NCBI GenBank assembly: GCA_009767595.1
Contig: VSDK01013158.1
Coordinates: forward strand, 181,216 to 245,215
Direction: 5' to 3'
DNA length: 64,000 nucleotides
Origin: Symbiodinium kawagutii
Lineage: Eukaryota > Sar > Dinophyceae > Suessiales > Symbiodiniaceae
This document shows, in pieces, positions 63,753 through 64,000 of this stretch. The notes beneath the pieces were generated by a model that saw only the letters and a program-made list of their open reading frames with translations, was not told where the DNA came from and ran no database searches. Position numbers and translations under genes: made by a program. How positions within the stretch are numbered: position 1 is the stretch's first letter; every line of letters begins with the position of its first letter.

Positions 63753-63762
63753 TTGGCTCAAG
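63753..63762 (+). promoter_or_regulatory. Relict spliced-leader end, unit 3
   Basis: TTGGCTCAAG lies 62 bp before the start codon at 63825, as in units 1 and 2. Confidence 0.55.
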
Positions 63763-63824
63763 CTGTGAGTTCATTTCTGCCAGAAACCCACAGATAGATT
63801 GAGGATCGAGTTGGATTCATTGCT

Positions 63825-63970
63825 ATGCCAAGCTACTGGAAGAATCGCAGCTCAAAGCTTTCCAAAGCTCCTGCTTGTATTGTCCTGAGCTTTGTGGTGC
63901 TTTGCTGCGTGGGTTGGGCGGACACTTCGTTTGTGACATCATACCGCGCAAGCGAGATTCCACATTCGAG
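63825..63970 (+). CDS. Tandem-array gene copy 3, exon 1 (partial gene)
   Basis: The third 146-bp exon 1 (MPSYWKNRSSKLSKAPACIV, then LSFVVLCCVGWA) ends at TTCGAG|GTGCAC. The window ends 30 bp into the intron. Substitutions relative to copies 1 and 2 are few (Ser to Asn at position 7). Confidence 0.65.
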
Positions 63971-64000
63971 GTGCACACCGGCGAAAGATATTCTTTGACC

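Larger units (their letters stand above)
56040..64000 (+). repeat. Tandem gene array, period about 3.5 kb
   Basis: The block containing exon 1, intron, exon 2, 3' hairpin and GA-rich spacer is repeated head to tail. Start codons lie at 56829, 60335 and 63825, so periods are 3506 and 3490 bp. Two units are complete and the third is cut by the window edge in its intron. Coding parts are nearly identical, while introns and spacers differ in microsatellite length. Head-to-tail arrays are a known dinoflagellate gene arrangement, usually for highly expressed genes. Confidence 0.9.

Noticed and set aside
1-64000. tRNA, rRNA or small nuclear RNA genes
   Set aside because: No cloverleaf, rRNA core or snRNA sequence was recognised by eye. 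A covariance-model scan would be needed to exclude them.

Overview
The window looks like nuclear DNA of a dinoflagellate, most likely a Symbiodiniaceae-type alga. This is an inference from several features together. Coding capacity is split into many short exons. Introns often carry AG|G at the acceptor and sometimes non-GT donors. Simple-sequence DNA is abundant. A gene sits in a head-to-tail tandem array, and its 5' leader ends in the last 10 nt of the dinoflagellate spliced leader. A very large composite retroelement is present. Nothing suggests a prokaryotic or organellar origin. One 25-bp assembly gap lies at 18745-18769.

Layout. 1-3031: minisatellites and non-coding DNA. 3044-14138: an 11.1-kb non-LTR (LINE-like) retroelement on the + strand, flanked by a perfect 12-bp direct repeat that I read as a target-site duplication. 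Its reading frames run: a RanBP2-type zinc finger with coiled coil (ORF1); a 1231-residue protein with three copies of an 87-88 residue repeat (ORF2); RNase H, then AP-endonuclease, then reverse transcriptase (ORF3); and, one frame back across a G-run, the RT C-terminus, two zinc-finger motifs and a domain resembling a cytosine-C5 methyltransferase (ORF4). 14.1-24.3 kb: AT-rich repeats with scattered single exons, one of them prolyl-4-hydroxylase-like. 24.37-28.41 kb: five in-phase + strand exons, the first two resembling a kinesin-9 (KIF9/KIF6) tail motif; a 0.8-kb 17-bp minisatellite lies in one intron. 28.4-46 kb: repeats, foldback (MITE-like) elements and isolated exons on both strands, including a J-domain-like start. 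47.4-51.6 kb: several + strand exons, including a complete two-exon gene. 53.6-55.5 kb: cytochrome P450-like exons. 56.0-64.0 kb: a tandem array with a period of about 3.5 kb, holding two complete copies and the first exon of a third copy of a two-exon gene for a 270-residue protein with an N-terminal signal-like segment and a C-terminal membrane segment.

Exon calls rest on open frame, plausible residue composition and splice-site consensus read by eye. No alignment, transcript or profile search was possible. Outside the retroelement, the tandem array and the few named domains, products are unknown and boundaries approximate.
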